Shown in pieces: positions 1-15,000 of a stretch of DNA of 64,000 bases. The stretch spans positions 64,318,222-64,382,221 of the forward strand of contig NC_030677.2 in the NCBI RefSeq assembly GCF_000004195.4, in the 5' to 3' direction. The notes beneath the pieces are model-generated. The model did no database searches. It worked only from the letters and a program-made list of their open reading frames with translations, and was not told where the DNA came from. Both the position numbers and the translations under genes were made by a program. Each line of letters opens with the position of its first letter. Positions within the stretch are counted from its first letter, which is position 1. Source of the stretch: Xenopus tropicalis (taxonomy: Eukaryota > Chordata > Amphibia > Anura > Pipidae).

Positions 1-58
1 TTGAACCCTACTGCCAAATAATTGGTCTTGAAACTCTACCCTTGCACTTGGGATACAG
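1..58 (+). CDS. WD40 gene, exon a (partial at window edge)
   Basis: Open in the frame starting at base 3, reading EPYCQIIGLETLPLHLGY, then a CAG|gtaatt donor in phase 2. It joins to TRDTDEGVLYFGD in the next exon, which resembles the family's blade containing LPLxLxY followed by GD. Confidence 0.7.
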
Positions 59-3000
59 GTAATTGTGTTTAATGAGGCTACTGGCACAATGGTGCTTCAT
101 GGCAGGGTTAGCTAATAATTAATAGGATTTCTTGTGTAAAAATCTGTATTATTTTAATTACAAACATGAATACAAACTTAAATTGCTTAAGAAATAAATA
201 AGTATATGTACAGTTATGGAAAGTCCAAAGTTAAACTTTACACTTACCCCAAACAATCTCTGCTTTTGTACATAACTCTAAAGCAGGGGTCCTCAAACTT
301 TTTAAGCGAGGGGCCAGTTCATGGTCCCTCAGACTGTTGGGGGGCCTGACTATTCCTCTCATCTCTCCCAGCTCCCCACTGTTTGTTGAGTCCTCTCATC
401 CTCCCTCCCGCTGCCCACTGAGTCCTCCCTCTTCCAGTTCCCCCCGCTCCGTCCATCCTCCCTCTCACTGCCCACTGAGTCCTCCCTCTTCCAGCTCCCA
501 CTCCCCGCTGAGTCCTCTCTCTGCCAGCTCTGTTCGTCCTCTCTCTCCCAGCTCCTCGTCCCACTCCCTGATGAGTCCTCTCTCTCTGCTGCCAGGGATG
601 AGGATGCAGCAGGGGCCAGCTAAATTACCCTGGGGGGCCGATCCGGCCCACAGGCCATAGTTTGAGGATCCCTTCTCTAAAGTGTGTACTACTTGCAGGC
701 ATTTGTTTATTTACACAACATGAGTTAATCACAATGGTGGCGGGGCACTTTTGTCAGGTTGGGGCCAAAAAATTTATCTTAACCTGGTCACACACTGAAC
801 AGTAAAAATGCATACTTTTGCAATTCCATGTTTTTCTAATTAGAAGGGATATATTTGTGTCCTCTGGGGAGATTTATAGTGTATATTGTATATGATTCCA
901 GAGAGACTTTTATATTGCATCTATATACTGTATATAGTATTTCTAGTACGTGATGAAGACCCTACTTAGGTTCTTTTTCTCCAGTGTGTCCATACACATC
1001 TTAGACTGCTTGTATTCTTAACTACAATCTTTTACTCCTTTTATTGATTCCCACCTCTCTGCATTAGGTGTCTGTAGTTGCATAATGTGTTATGCTTGCA
1101 TTTAAACCACATTCCACACTATATAGACACCAGCCTATACATCTTTAAATACAAGTTTGCTCCAGGTCTTATAGCCCATAGAAACCTACTTAGATATTTC
1201 CTTCTAGACCTGTAGGGGCTAAATATCCAGTCGCGGCGACTTATTGCCGTAACAATACCCCATTAAAATACATGAGTCAGGGTGTAGGAAATGTACCATG
1301 TGGTACAAGTCACTGCAACTTTTTACTGTAGCAATTAGTCGCCGCTACTGCATTTAAAAAAAAACGAATTGCCCCATCTGTTTTAACCCTAAAAACTACC
1401 TGTAGATTGTTGCTACTGGTTACTATAACTGGACATTATAATTGTTGTTACATTAGCCCCATAGTCTTTTATATGAAGAGGAATCAGTTGTTAGTGCAAC
1501 AATCTCAGTGATTATCATGAATGCATAACCAGTGATGCTGTGTCAATATGAAGTTGCAGAAATTTCTATTTTCAGATAACAATTCAAGTAACCACTCTAT
1601 TATCTGTTTATCTTTTAGTACTAGAGATACTGATGAGGGTGTCCTATATTTTGGTGATGAGCAAGTAAGTTTTTAAATTGTGTTATCAGGGGTGTGTTAT
1701 CAGGTGTGAAAAATCCAATGACAAAATGACACAAACTATTGCCACCCTTTATGTCTTTGGGAAACGTGCAAACATTACACGTTCATGCCATTCCCATAAA
1801 CTTGGTAAGTGTGTGGTGTTTTGACAGCACATTTTGACCAGATAAGGTGTCCTTAGCCTGACAGGGACCAGTACAATACTGGCTTTTGTAACGTATACGT
1901 GGCTTTCCCGCTTAAATAGTTATGCACAGGAACCCTTTATAAACTACAACAAACACTGATTTTCACATGTAATAGTTTACATTTATGAGAGAAAATATTT
2001 TATTGACTTTTGAGTAATATTGATATTTGTCACTATATTTAGGGTTGCATCAATGTCATCCTTATTTCAAGTGTGGCAGAAACTATAAGGTTAGTATAAA
2101 ATTAAGATTATATATAACATTATATACAGATGAAACTGAAATCCATTCTCAAGTGAAACAAGATCAAGATAGCATTCTGTTACAATATAAAATAAATGTT
2201 CTATTTGTTACATTTTACAACAAGGGGTACATTATTCCCTATATAAATGTCACTTTACAATGCAATGTATGATGTTATTCTCAGGAGCTGGACCAAGTGT
2301 CAGATTATTGATGACATCCCAAGTGTCTCCATGGACATTATCGAGAGTGCGGGTCATGTTAAATTAATTCGTTGGAAGGTTCACAATGACTGGGTTACAC
2401 AGGTAAACATGGTTTTTTTAATATACATAAAAAGTACATACACGGCATGCTTCACCAAAGGTGTCAGCTTTGAGCCAGTGGCTCTGTCCATATGCATGCA
2501 GAAAAAAAGCTCTTGTATTTGGGGTTTGGCATCCCTGAAATCTCTCTAAAGATCTACCTACACCCCTGAACAACACAGATTTGGACCTAATAACTTTCCA
2601 AGTGTGTCTAGAAACATTACTTTCCCACAACATTAAAAGTGCATTTACACAGCATTTTCTGCAGATTAGTGCTTGGTATAGGGAATTACCTATGCTGAAA
2701 TACTGTGTACTTACTCCTATAACTAATAAAAGGTAATACATTTGCCCATGTGCAGTAAGCTATAGCAACCAACAAGATCTTTGCTTTTATACAGGTGAGC
2801 TTTAAAGACTACCTGATGATTGGTTACAATGGGTTACTGCATCTCTTTGATTATTGCATATCCCCAAAAGTCTTTGGAGATATTTAATGAACAAAATGAG
2901 GGATTTTTTCCATATTTTAAAAATATGATTATTATACATTATGTATGGCATGATCAGCTTTCAAAGACATCAAATGTTCTTTGCTAGCTTCCTCGAGTGA

Positions 3001-6000
3001 GTAAGATGGCCATATGTGGGACAACCTTCCTATTATCTGGTTTGGTTCACCCTAGCTAATATGTATTTTAAAAATAATACTGTACGTGTAGCCTGACTAT
3101 TAGGGGAGGTATGCTATATGGCAGTGGTGCTAAAATACAATGTACCCCATTAAGGCAATAAATATTTTGTATATCTATGAAAAAAGTTCTGTGTCCACTG
3201 ATTTATTGATGCTTCCAATTTCAATAAAACAAATTGCAGATAGACTTCTATTGAGTTCAGGGCCAGATTTCTTCAGAGGGCACCCAAAGGCTGGCATTCT
3301 ACATCTCCCCTGCCCCTACCCCCTCCTACATGACTGCACACATGCAGATACTTTGTTCCTGCATCCAGAGCACAGGGGGCAGAGTGCGCTTAGATACATA
3401 ATGTCCTGCATGCCTAGTCCCTAGTGCCCTGGATATAAGGAAGCTTAAGGACCATGTGGGCAGCATGATGCACCTTAATTTGTGCGCCCTGGGCCCGTGC
3501 CTTTGTTGCCTTGCCACAAATCTGGGCCTGATTGAGTTTTCATGAAATAAACCACGAAGTATGTTATTCTCATCAAATCGAATGTGTGACATATATAATG
3601 ATCACTTATCAGCAAGTGAATGCAATAATTTTATTTTTTTGTTTTTTTACTTTTAATTGCAGATCAGATATGTTAATGCAATAGACTCTATTATCTCAAG
3701 CTCCAATGATGATTACACTGCCCTTGTAATAGGTAGGTATATAATCAAACTGTCCTGGTAGTGCTCACCTTTGCAGTGATCCAGGGCTGAAACTTGTGGA
3801 AGAAATCATGCTATATACAGTACAAAGGAAAAAGTCAGGATTGTGTGTTGTGTTAATTATACTTTTTATTTTTTTTTGTAATTACTGTTCCATACATATC
3901 ACATTGTAAATATGTTCTTATAAATGTATTTGTTACTATCTCTGAACTGATCCTTTGCTGAAAAATGTACATTTAACATGTTCTGAAATTTTGGACAGGA
4001 TGTGTTGAGGGTACTAAAAATATGCAGAAAAGACTGAAGGATCTCATGGATTCCAGTAGCACAAGGAGTAAGCGTTCCATGCTGTCTGGGAATGTCCCTC
4101 CCAAAAGAAATATCAGCGACGAATCTTTATTCAAAGTGAAAAGAGGTGTAAAGGCTTTTGATTTTTGCAAAGAGAACAACATCCTTGTGACAGGAGGGCT
4201 AGATAGGATTGTTCGTATCTGGAATCCATATGTGCCTGGGTAGGTTTAATTTTCAATATTTTCAATATTTGTTTTATGCAAGTTGAAATCAACAATCATT
4301 GACTCAAAAAGTCTTAATTCTTGCATCCAAGGTAGGCTTACCCCGGTGTTAAAGGGAAATATACCCCCCCCCCCCCCTTTTTGACATGAGCTAATTTAGG
4401 CTTATGTAGAAAAGATGCTGAAGCACTATTTGAACTTTCAAAAAGAAACATAAAAGTATTTTTTTACAGAGACATACCTATTCATAAGGAAACCATACTA
4501 GCCTCTCTTCTCCACCCCCATTGTAATAGTTGTTTTAGGCATTCCTGGGGTTATCAAGGATGTGTTTCCACATTTGCCATTTATTTGGTGCTATATTTGG
4601 CATTTGTTAGAATTAAAAGTCTGAACTCACCCTGCTTTATATGACCCATTTTCTAGATGGCCGACTGGTTTACTGCGTGGACACTCTTCACCTATTACTT
4701 TTCTACAAATTGCTGATGAAAACTCAAAGATCTACTCAGTATCAACAGACTGCACTGTCATGGTATGCATGACATATTTTAGTACAGGTATAGGACCCAT
4801 TATCCAGAATGCTCGGGACCAAGGGTATTCCGGATAAGGGGTCTTTCCGTAATTTGGATCTCAATACCTTAAGTCTACTAAAAAATCAATAAAACATTAA
4901 TTAAACCCAATAGGATTGTTTTTCATCTAATAAGGATTAATTATATCTTAGTTGGAATCAATTGCAAGGTACTGTTTTATTTCTACATAGAAAAAGGAAA
5001 TCAGTTTTAAAATTTTGAATTATTTGATTAAAATGGAGTCTATGGGAGACGGGCTTTCCATAATTCGGAGATTTCTGGATAACGGGTTTCCGGATAAGAG
5101 GTCCGATACCTGTACTTTTAAAGAATACTGAAATATATTAATGTTCCTTCAGCCAGGGAACAGAGGGAACAAGTAAGTCTGGAACTGTAAGTCTTTTTGT
5201 TAGTAAAGCAGAGATGATGGCTGTTATGGCAGCTCTACATAATTTCTTGATGCCTAATCTTCAAATCCTAAATTTGAGATTAAACCTCGCACTATAGCTA
5301 TTTTATGGGTGCACTTGAATGTAGTAAAGAACTGGGTTAAGTGACAAGGAAAGACACACACTTGATCAAGGCACACCATATAGGAAGTTAAAATAAACCT
5401 TTATTTATAAGACTTCTAAAAAATTAGTTTAAAAAACATGTACGGGGGATAGGAAAGGTTAAAAGGAAAAGCAGCCCTATGTTTGTTGAAATTAGAACAG
5501 TTTCACTTTCTATGTTGCAACATTGTAACAGTATCGCAAAAAGGAAGAATTTTGTTCTGCTGGAATTGCTACTAAGAGACAGTAAGGGTTGGGAGTCTAC
5601 GAACCAAGCATGGATAGATCACACTGTATCAATTGTTAGATGCCTGCATGTGTTGGTAAGGTAAGTATAGGTTTCGCCACAGTGATACCTTAAAAGTCCT
5701 AAATACACCTTGTGTCATTCACACCCAACTAAAAATGTGTGGGAGTTATAGTTAGCATTCCATACCCGGGTCAGGGTCAAACTATGTTGCCACGACCTTA
5801 AGGGGGAAAATGGATGTTTTAATAAGTCAGTTTGGACTCTATTACAGAATTACGCCAGAAGGGGCTAAGTTATATACAGAGCTACATCCTTGAGCTGACC
5901 TTTATTTCGTCGCTATAATTAAGTGCTTGAAATTAAGTCATTCGTTAGGACACAATTATTCTTTATTTCTTACGGCGCAAGATAGCTCTTTATAATATCT

Positions 6001-9000
6001 GGGAACTGTTCAACAATAGCTGGGTAAAATTCAAGTTCTCAGCTCAGCTATTATCTTGACCAGAAATTGAATATCATATGCCATAATCTTCAAATCCTGG
6101 CTATATATTTAAAGGAGCAGTTTACCTTTAAATCAGCTTTTAGTATGATGTAGACAGCGTTATTCTGAAACAAGTTGCAATCAGCCTTTATTTTTTTGTC
6201 TTTTCGAATGATTTAGTTGTTTGTTCAGCAGATATCTGGTTGCTAGGATCCAATTAACCCTAGCAGTCAGTCAGTGGCTTAAATGAGAGCTTGGATTACG
6301 AATAGTAGAGGGGCTGAATAGAAAGATAAATAATAAAGGTAGCAATAACAATAATAATAGATCCCATACCTGTATATGTACATTTAATATAATGGGTAGG
6401 AGCTATTGTAATGTTTAATCTTTCATTGCTTCCTGTGCAGTAAAAAAAATGCCATGTTTCTATAAGGGTTTCATGGCCAAGTGGAAGTAACAATTAAAAT
6501 GTAGCAAAGGCTGCCAAGTACTTGTAAATCACACTATTCTTTTAATCATGACACTCACTGTATCTATGCATTTCACTATAACAGGTCTGGGACATTGAAG
6601 AACATACATGTCTGATCAATGTCATATCCAAAGCAAGTCAGATCAAAGGGGAAATTGCCACATGCTTCTTTTCCTCACAATTCCGGGCGCTTTACATTGC
6701 AACGGATTCCTTTTCTATGTTACAGCTTCAACATAGGCAAGTAAGCAACTACAGTTTTCATGTGTCCAGAAAAGCACAATAATCTTAAATAAACTATGGG
6801 GTTTATGCAGTAACAAGGGCAATGTTTGCCCCAGTCCAGTAACCAATATCAGCCAAATTTTTGCTTTTGTTAGTTTATCTGACCAGAGAAAAGTAAAAGC
6901 CAACTGCTAATTCGGTACTTTAAGTTAATAAAGGGAACACGTGTTCCAGGGTGCCTACCCCTAAATAGATTTAAAGGTGCAAACTTTGCCCACATTGCTC
7001 CATATATGCAATTCTTTAAAAGCTCAAATATAATATACATTTCCCTGTTTTGTCTTCTACAGTATTACACACCCTGATGTCCCATCTGTTTCCCACAAGG
7101 AGCCAGTCACCTGCTGCCAGTATAACCAGTACTTAGAACAAGTTGTCAGCTGTTCAGAGGGATCGGTGGGTAATCAATGTGAAATTGTATATGCCAAATA
7201 ATGGCCACTTGTGCTCTGGGTGTAGTGTTAATATGACAACATCTGTAAGGGGTAACCTTTTAGGTACTCACATGTATACCTTTGTGTCTGTTTGTTTTAA
7301 TCATAGTACACAAAGGCCATTAGCTTTGAATACCTTCTGTTTATATCATGTTTGAGCTCTTATGTACAGGACTATTTTTTGTATAAAGCAATATCTGTGT
7401 ATACAGTAATATTAGTATACCTCTCTGTACTTTAGACATGGGCTTTATCACCAGGATTTTATATTAACCATATTCCTTATTATATTTTGCCTACTATAAG
7501 GGACAATTCAGTATTTTGCCTTAAGTTGCATAATCGTTGAACTGATCAGTTTGACAGAATTCAAGTGGAACTGTGCTAAACTGTGCTTAGTATGGGACCT
7601 GTTATCCAGAATGCGTGGGACCTGGAGTTTTCCAGATAGAGGATCTTTCTGTATGTTGAATCTCCATTGCTCAAGTATGCTAAAATATCTTTTAAACATT
7701 AAATAAAGGCAATAGGATTATTTTGCCTCCAATAAGGATTAATTATATCTTAGTTGGGATCAAGTACAAAGTACAGTTTTATCACTACAGAGAAAATTTT
7801 TTTTTACATTTTGAATTATTTAATTAAAATGAAATCTATGGGAGATGAGCTTCAGATAACAGATCCCATAACTGTACTGGGTATAGATTTATTGCTTTTC
7901 TTTGTACAGTCATAGTTTTTTTTCTTCTGTGGCTCTGTTGTTTGGTCCATGTTATGTTCATCCATTTGCCCATGGCCACACAACCAGAGACCCATACTGA
8001 TGTCTCCTAGGCCACAGTTCCATGGTCAGGGTCAGACTTGGGGATGCAGGGCCCACCTGGGCTCCTGCCCCAGGGGCCCTGCAGGTGCCCCCACCTGCTG
8101 CATCCCCTAACCCACCTCCCGCAGGAGCCCCCCTAACCCATTGCAGGGTTCTCCATGAGTGCGCATAAATTTAACGTGTCAGGGGAGGAACAGTCAGGCA
8201 GGGGGAGCACCGGCAAAGGTCGGGTCTGGACCACTAGGGCCCACCGGGATTTTTCCCAATCCAACCCTGTCCATTGTGGTTTCTTACAGAAAGAGTATCA
8301 GACTCATAATAGATCTTTTGGAGCACATAATAAGAATTAGTTCCACAAAATAAATTACTGAGGATATTAAAAAAAAGAGAAAGAAAAAAAACACAATCAC
8401 CAAGTAGAGAATCACCATCATAAAACTAAAAATGGCCATACACGCACTGATAATATCATAGAATTTTTTTGTAAATGTACGGTGGTCCAAAGATACCAAC
8501 TGGTATCCATCCACTAAGGATTTCAGTCAGTTTATGAATCAACCATGTTTGAAAATTGAATCTGTCAACGTGGTATATGGTGCATCTGCAGTTGGGAAAT
8601 GAGGAGCAAGCCATCTTTATTTACATTTTATTTTACTCAAAATATTTTAATTTGAGTGAAATGCCCAGTAATGTACCTATAACCTAGTGAGCCAGGTGTA
8701 CTCTAGCTGAGATATGTGATTTTCTAGACACAACTCTTAGAGGCAGATTGATCAAAATGTAAGATTAGAGCTCACTACAGGAAAATTCACACACTTTCTA
8801 TTCAATACCCTGAGATTTTTAGAAGCGTATGTATCAAATGATGAGTTTTTAGTTTCACTCATTGATAAATATGCTTCACATTTTGATAAATCTGCTCCTT
8901 ACTTTCCAGTTTCATTCCTGGGGTCCTTTTTATATGTCCAAAGCCTACTGACTATATAAATGAAAAAATGAGGCTCTCCAGGTTTTGCTGGACTACAGCT

Positions 9001-12000
9001 TCCATCGTGATCTTTACTTTTTTGAATTCCTGTCTTCAGCCACTACACAGCGTGTGCGTTTCTGTAAGCGTGTGTGCATGCAAAATGTAATTTTATAACT
9101 TATTCTAAACAATCTCATGTGTAGGTTATAAAGATATGGGACCTTCTCACAGGAAAGCTTGTTTCCGAAGTCAGAGGAGCTCATGGGAGCGCTGCTATCA
9201 CTTGCCTGGCCTTGGACAATACTGGTAGCAGGTAAGAACTGAACAGAAAGGGCTCATTTTACCAACAGTGGTAAAACCACAGATTTCCTCAGTGCAGTTC
9301 TACATTATTATTGTTATTATTAACATGTATTTATAAAGCACCAACATATCCCATAGTTCTGTGCAATATAAGGATGCATATATTAATCATACATATGCAA
9401 GAGGTAAAGGTGGCCCTGCTCGTTAGAGCTTACAGTCTACAAAAAAAACAATCAGATTTTTGCTTTCTTTAGATACAGTAGATCAATGGTTGGCAAACTA
9501 TTTTTCAATCAAACTTTTAAGTCCAGCCTTTGGTCAAGGCGCCCCTAGCTCATGAAATGGGTACTGATATTGGTATATCAGTCATTTAGCCATTGTTCCA
9601 ATAATATCTAGCTCAGCGAAAATACAATCACTCCAAGTCTCACCATGCCTGATCTTTAAGATGAGTTTTTGGGTGTATCTAGCAGAGCAAATGGCCATTC
9701 TACCCAATGTTCACCCTAACTAGCTTTCAGGCTGAGCCCCCCTCTGCCACTGCTCCAAGTTCCCCCAGGGAGGATCAGTCCCACAGTTTGGGAGCCACTG
9801 CTTTGATTTTTGATGTTAATCAAGTCTGAGTATGTTTTAATTACATTCACATTTCAGATTACTTATTTATGAGAACCTTCTATCTATCTATCTGCCTGTC
9901 TGTCTATGTATCTATATATCGATCTAGTATGAAAAGGCATACATTCAGAAGGATGGAAATGTAAATGCATCTTGGAAATGAAATGACAATATGAAAGCAC
10001 CATGCTCATTAATATACAGTATATATTATTAGTCCAATGCAGCCATAAATATCCAGATATTCAATTCACACAATGCTCAATAGTCTATGTAATCAAAAAT
10101 CCTGGTTCAGTTCAAATAACCATATTTTTAAATTTATCTTCACTGAAAACTGGACTAAAGAATGGAACTGATACAGCAATTAAAACAGGCATTACAATTG
10201 GAAGAAAACATTTTGGATGCATTATATATATTGTGATGTCCATTTGGAAGAAACATATTCAGTTTTCTGTTGTCACTGGTTCTTTAATAGGAGCAGCTGG
10301 AAGGGAAATTTAAGGAGAGAAAAACTGGAAGCAGATGGTATTTAACTGCATAGCTGTCAGAGTTCCAATTAGCTCTAATTACTTAAAATGTAAATGTTGA
10401 CAAGATAATATATATGAAGCTGGGGAGTCATGAGATTATGTAGTTAGAAAGCACTCATTGAATCCTTTGCTGCTGTGTGGATGTGGCAATCCAATAAAGA
10501 ATGAATGATCCATTAACATCAAGTGCAAGACTTGTGCCACTTAAACATTTGATTTCATTTGACTAACTGCACTAGACCAATCCTAGTGTTGGTATATTTA
10601 AATACATGAACTGGATTAAAGGAACAGTAACACCAAAAAATGAAAGTGTATAAAAGGAACTAAAATATAATGTGCTGCTGCCCTGCATTGGTAAAAGTTG
10701 TGTGTTTACTTCAGAAAGACTACTATAATTTATATAAATAAGCTGCTATGTAGGCATGGAGGCAGCCATTCAAAGGAGAAAAGGCACAGGCACATAGCAG
10801 ATAACAGATAAAACACTATTGTATTCTACAGAACTTGTCTGTTATCTGCTATGTAACCTGTGCCTTTTCTCCTTTTTTCCAGCTTGAATGGCTGCCCCCG
10901 TGGCTACACAGCAGCTTATTATATAAATTATAGTAGTGTTACTGTAGCAAACACACCAGTTTTACCAGTGCAGGGCAACAGTGCATTATATTTTTATTAC
11001 TTTAAAGCTCTTTCATTTTTTGGTGTTACTGTTCCTTTAAGCATGGCGGTACAGTGCCCCCATGCAATAATAATATTTTTTGTCAGAATTTATATTACAG
11101 AGGATGTAAACTTATTCAGGGTGCTTCTCTGGGCACTTTTGCAATTTACATTAATCTTTCTGAGATATTGACAGTTTAAACAGTTTTATACTGCATTATT
11201 GTGTTCATTTATTTTATTCTTTTTATTCTTAACTTCTTATATTCTATATTATTCTAATTTGAGGTCAATAATAGTAGTCGTCTAAGCATTTCACTGCATA
11301 TCATAATTGTATGACTGTGTATGTGACAAATAAAATTTGAATTTGAATTTGAGCAGACTTCGGCTCAGCAGCTTTCTTTAAAGGCCCAGATTGTCAGTGA
11401 CCCTAACTGTCTGTAAACTTTCTGGGCACCTCTTGAATTCGCACCTCTTGCTGCTCTAGGTTGAGCCAAAAGCCTGGTATTAGCAGCCTAAAATATATAA
11501 ATCTCAGAAATCTTTGGTTAAGATCCCCTTTAAGACCAACATTGTACTTTCACAGTTCATTAAACCCCTTCTCTCTTTTTATTTTCCCTGTTTGTCTATA
11601 AAGCAGTCACAGGCTTATTTTTGGGTGTCCTGACCAACTGCCCCCCCCAGCAAACAATCAAGTATTCTTGAATATGAACAAGCATAGTATCAAAGGTTAT
11701 TGTGATACTAATATCTACAGTTAGTAGTATTGTTTGTATATATAGTTTATGTATGTGAGTGTATAGATTGGTAAGTATAGGTTGTGTGTGCTGGGTTTAC
11801 TTGGAAGGGTTGAACTTGATGGACTCTGGTCTTTTTTCAACCCTATGTAACTATGTAACTATAGCTCTGTACAGTAATAACGTAGTTGTCCCTACTATGG
11901 AGGGTTAAATTTACTGTCCTGTTTCACCACCCTAACAATGATGCCACATCATACCCCATGCTTGCTATGCCTCGACTCTGGTATCGTTTTTAAGAAACAT

Positions 12001-15000
12001 AATACAAAAGGTGATAAGAAAGCATTTTCCCAGCATGCCTGAGAAAAAAGTCTGCTTTTTTAAGGCTAAGTAAAAAGTTAGAAGGTTTTTAATATTATTA
12101 GACAAATACACAGGGCTTAAAAATGCTGTAGTTGCCTGTAAGTGGCCATGTACTTCCCTTTTACTCTAGCTCCTGTCACCTTTCGGTGAGACCTTGGCAA
12201 ACACCTGTCTCCTAGAATTGGCCAAAAGCTGAATTATTGTAGCAGACTGGCTTGTTATCGTTTAGTAAAAAGAGATTCTCATTAGTGCCGCACACTCTGT
12301 ACATACAGCTGAACCCACTAATCCGCTGTTACAAAGAAAAGAAATACTGTTTGCTACAGCACTCCTATAGTAACGTACCCCACTGGCACACTGAGCAGTT
12401 AACATGCAATGTAACCTGCAACCTGTAATTATCCACATGTCCTCCTGCACAGTAAATTAGGGGCTGTATTCTCTACAGAATAGCCAACTGTCTATCACAT
12501 AAGCTTTTAATCTTCCATTTAGGCAGTTAAAATTAGGGGAAGTACCATCATTTTATCTTTGCCCCCTAATTAACAGTATATTGGTAAAGGAATTTGTAAA
12601 ACATTATCGAGTAATTATGTGCATTATTTATTCAAATTCAGGAGACAGGCTTGTATAAAAAAGTTATATATACTCACTCTTACCATCTTAAATTTAAAAA
12701 GAAAAACTTTTAAGCAACCTTTATATAATCATTTAGCTTTGAAGGGTGAGTTCACTTCTAAATGAACTTTTTAGAATGTTTCATTCTAAGCCGCTTTTTA
12801 AATACTTTTCATTTTTGTGATTCAACCTTTCTATGCTGACTCTTTTATAACTGAACTTGAAATTCTTACAGGTCACAGACTCTAATAAGCCCAGGCTTGT
12901 TGTTATAGTAATTAAGCCCTAGCAACCAGAAAGCAGTTTAAGTTCCAAGCCAGAAAGTTACAGACCAAAAAATTTTTTAAAGAGTTTAAAGAAACTATTT
13001 ACAAAATATTAACAATACTTTACACTACTGAAAGTTATTTGTAAGGTTGACAACCTCATTAATAATTCTCCACAAAACAATGACGTGTTTTGGCATACAT
13101 GTATATCATGAACATTTTGATTTTCTTGTTAGTGTCATTGGCACCAGCACTGACTAATGAAATGTGGTGTCAGAACTATTCTCTTTATACTGTATATCTC
13201 ATTGTCTCCCAGTTAGGGTTACAACAACATTCAGAGAAGCCAACCTCTGGAACTAATATCTGGGAGGCTTTAGTGGCAATGCCCCACTATCAACTGCCCA
13301 TGCCTTACTCTTTTATGACTGGGGTTTTAAATATGGAAAAATCTAGGTGGTTTGACGGGTCTAAACATTCAGTGATATCAGTCAGTAGATATATTGCTTT
13401 TATAGTTGGAAAAAAGTACAAGCATCTTCAAATTTATTTGAGAAACCTAACTACTTGGGAGTCATGACTGAAAAGTTCATTGCAAATATATTACATGCAA
13501 TTCTCACCATTTAGGAGGATCCTAAGTTAACATGATAAATCCTTTGATTCCAGGATGTTCTCAGTTGCCAAGGATGGCAGTCTGAAGCAGTGGGACTTGA
13601 GCTCAACTTCTGTAAGCTGCTTAACGACCCTGAAGGAAGCTGTAGCAGGTTTGACTTATGCATATGAATTTACAACACACAGAAGCCATAAATATCCTGT
13701 AAATCAGTGCTGTCCAACTTCTACGGTGCCGAGGGCCGGAATTTCTCTAGCATACATGGTGGAGGGCCTCTAATGGAAGCCAGTTTTGACCACTCCCCTT
13801 TTTGAAACCACACCCACTTCAAACCACACCTATTTTATCACAATGGTGGTAGCACAGCAAAATCCCAAATGCTTGGTCCTTACTGTGGGGATATCAACCA
13901 TCATTCATATGTGAAAGAATTGTGTCATATTAAGATATACCCTTAAATTCCATATGCCTTCTCCTCCCCTGTGGATAGCAGAGCAACCCCCAGTACATAA
14001 TTACACACCTTAGGGGACCATTTAATGGCTATTTCCAACTGCTAACAAACTCCCACAACAAACCCCTGCCAGGTTCACCTCCCACAAGCAGCATAGGGCA
14101 AGCAGAGTATGGCACACACTACCCTGCCTGTGTGTGCCATACTCTGCCTGTCCTACCCTGCCTGTGTGTGCCATACTCTGCCTTCCCTATGCCGCCTCTG
14201 TGTGCCATACTCTGCCTGCCCTACCCTTCCTGTGTGTGCCATACCCTCCCTGACCTATGCTGCCTGTGTGTGCCATACTCTACCTGCCCTATGCTGGCTG
14301 TATGTGCCATACTCTGCCTACAGTACCTATGTCTGAGGTGTGAAGAAGTGAACAATGGGAGTGATTACAGTCTGAGCCTGAGGTGTGAACACTGCAGGGG
14401 GGGAACAATGCAGAGATTAAAAGGTGTGAAAAACACAGGGGATTACATTTTTAAACAATACAGGGGGATTACAGCCTGAATCTGAGGTGAGAACCATGCA
14501 GGGGGCCAGTTAATCTCAGTACTGATACCCCTCTCCCACTCCACGCTAGGGTCAGAGCAAGTCCAGAAAGGGGCACATCGCTAGTGCAGTGTATTATAAT
14601 AAATAATGTACCCCCTTTTGAAGAATATCAGGATATTAGAAGTCACCTCTGTGTTACATGACCTGCATAAAAGCACTTGGCCTTCAACCTTGTGCTTTTA
14701 TATGGTCATATATATATATAATATTCTAATATTTTACAATAAGGGGTACTTTTATTCAATATATGTCTATCTATATAGCATTTTTGACAATTTTGTTTTC
14801 TTTTTCGAATTTTCCAGACAGTTTAACAGATGGACAGTATGACTGCACCTATGCATGGCTTCATAATAAACGGTAGGATAAGCTTGAGATACTTTAATTG
14901 TCATGAGTCGTAACTAGTGGCTGCAGTTATTCCATCTGCAACCTTTGGCTTGACACCCTGATAGCCAACACAGTAGCACTTTCTATCTTATGCTTGGCAA

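Noticed and set aside
337..660. 107-codon Ser/Pro-rich open frame and its opposite-strand partner.
   Set aside because: Both lie within the tandem core of the hAT element at 284-674.
6741..6742. GT donor (CAA|gtaagc) for exon h.
   Set aside because: Phase 0 would put an early TGA into the next exon. The GC donor four bases earlier fits.
13090..13467. 125-codon open frame with a hydrophobic start, in an intron of the WD40 gene.
   Set aside because: No recognisable domain, no splice context, and it ends 87 bp before the genuine exon k. Treated as chance.
13609..13614. Strong-looking donor TCT|gtaagc inside exon k.
   Set aside because: It would leave phase 0, and the next exon needs phase 1; the weaker gtttga donor keeps the frame and adds the expected SCLTTLKE segment.
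14109..14479. Overlapping Cys/Leu-rich open frames.
   Set aside because: Produced by the 34-bp minisatellite.
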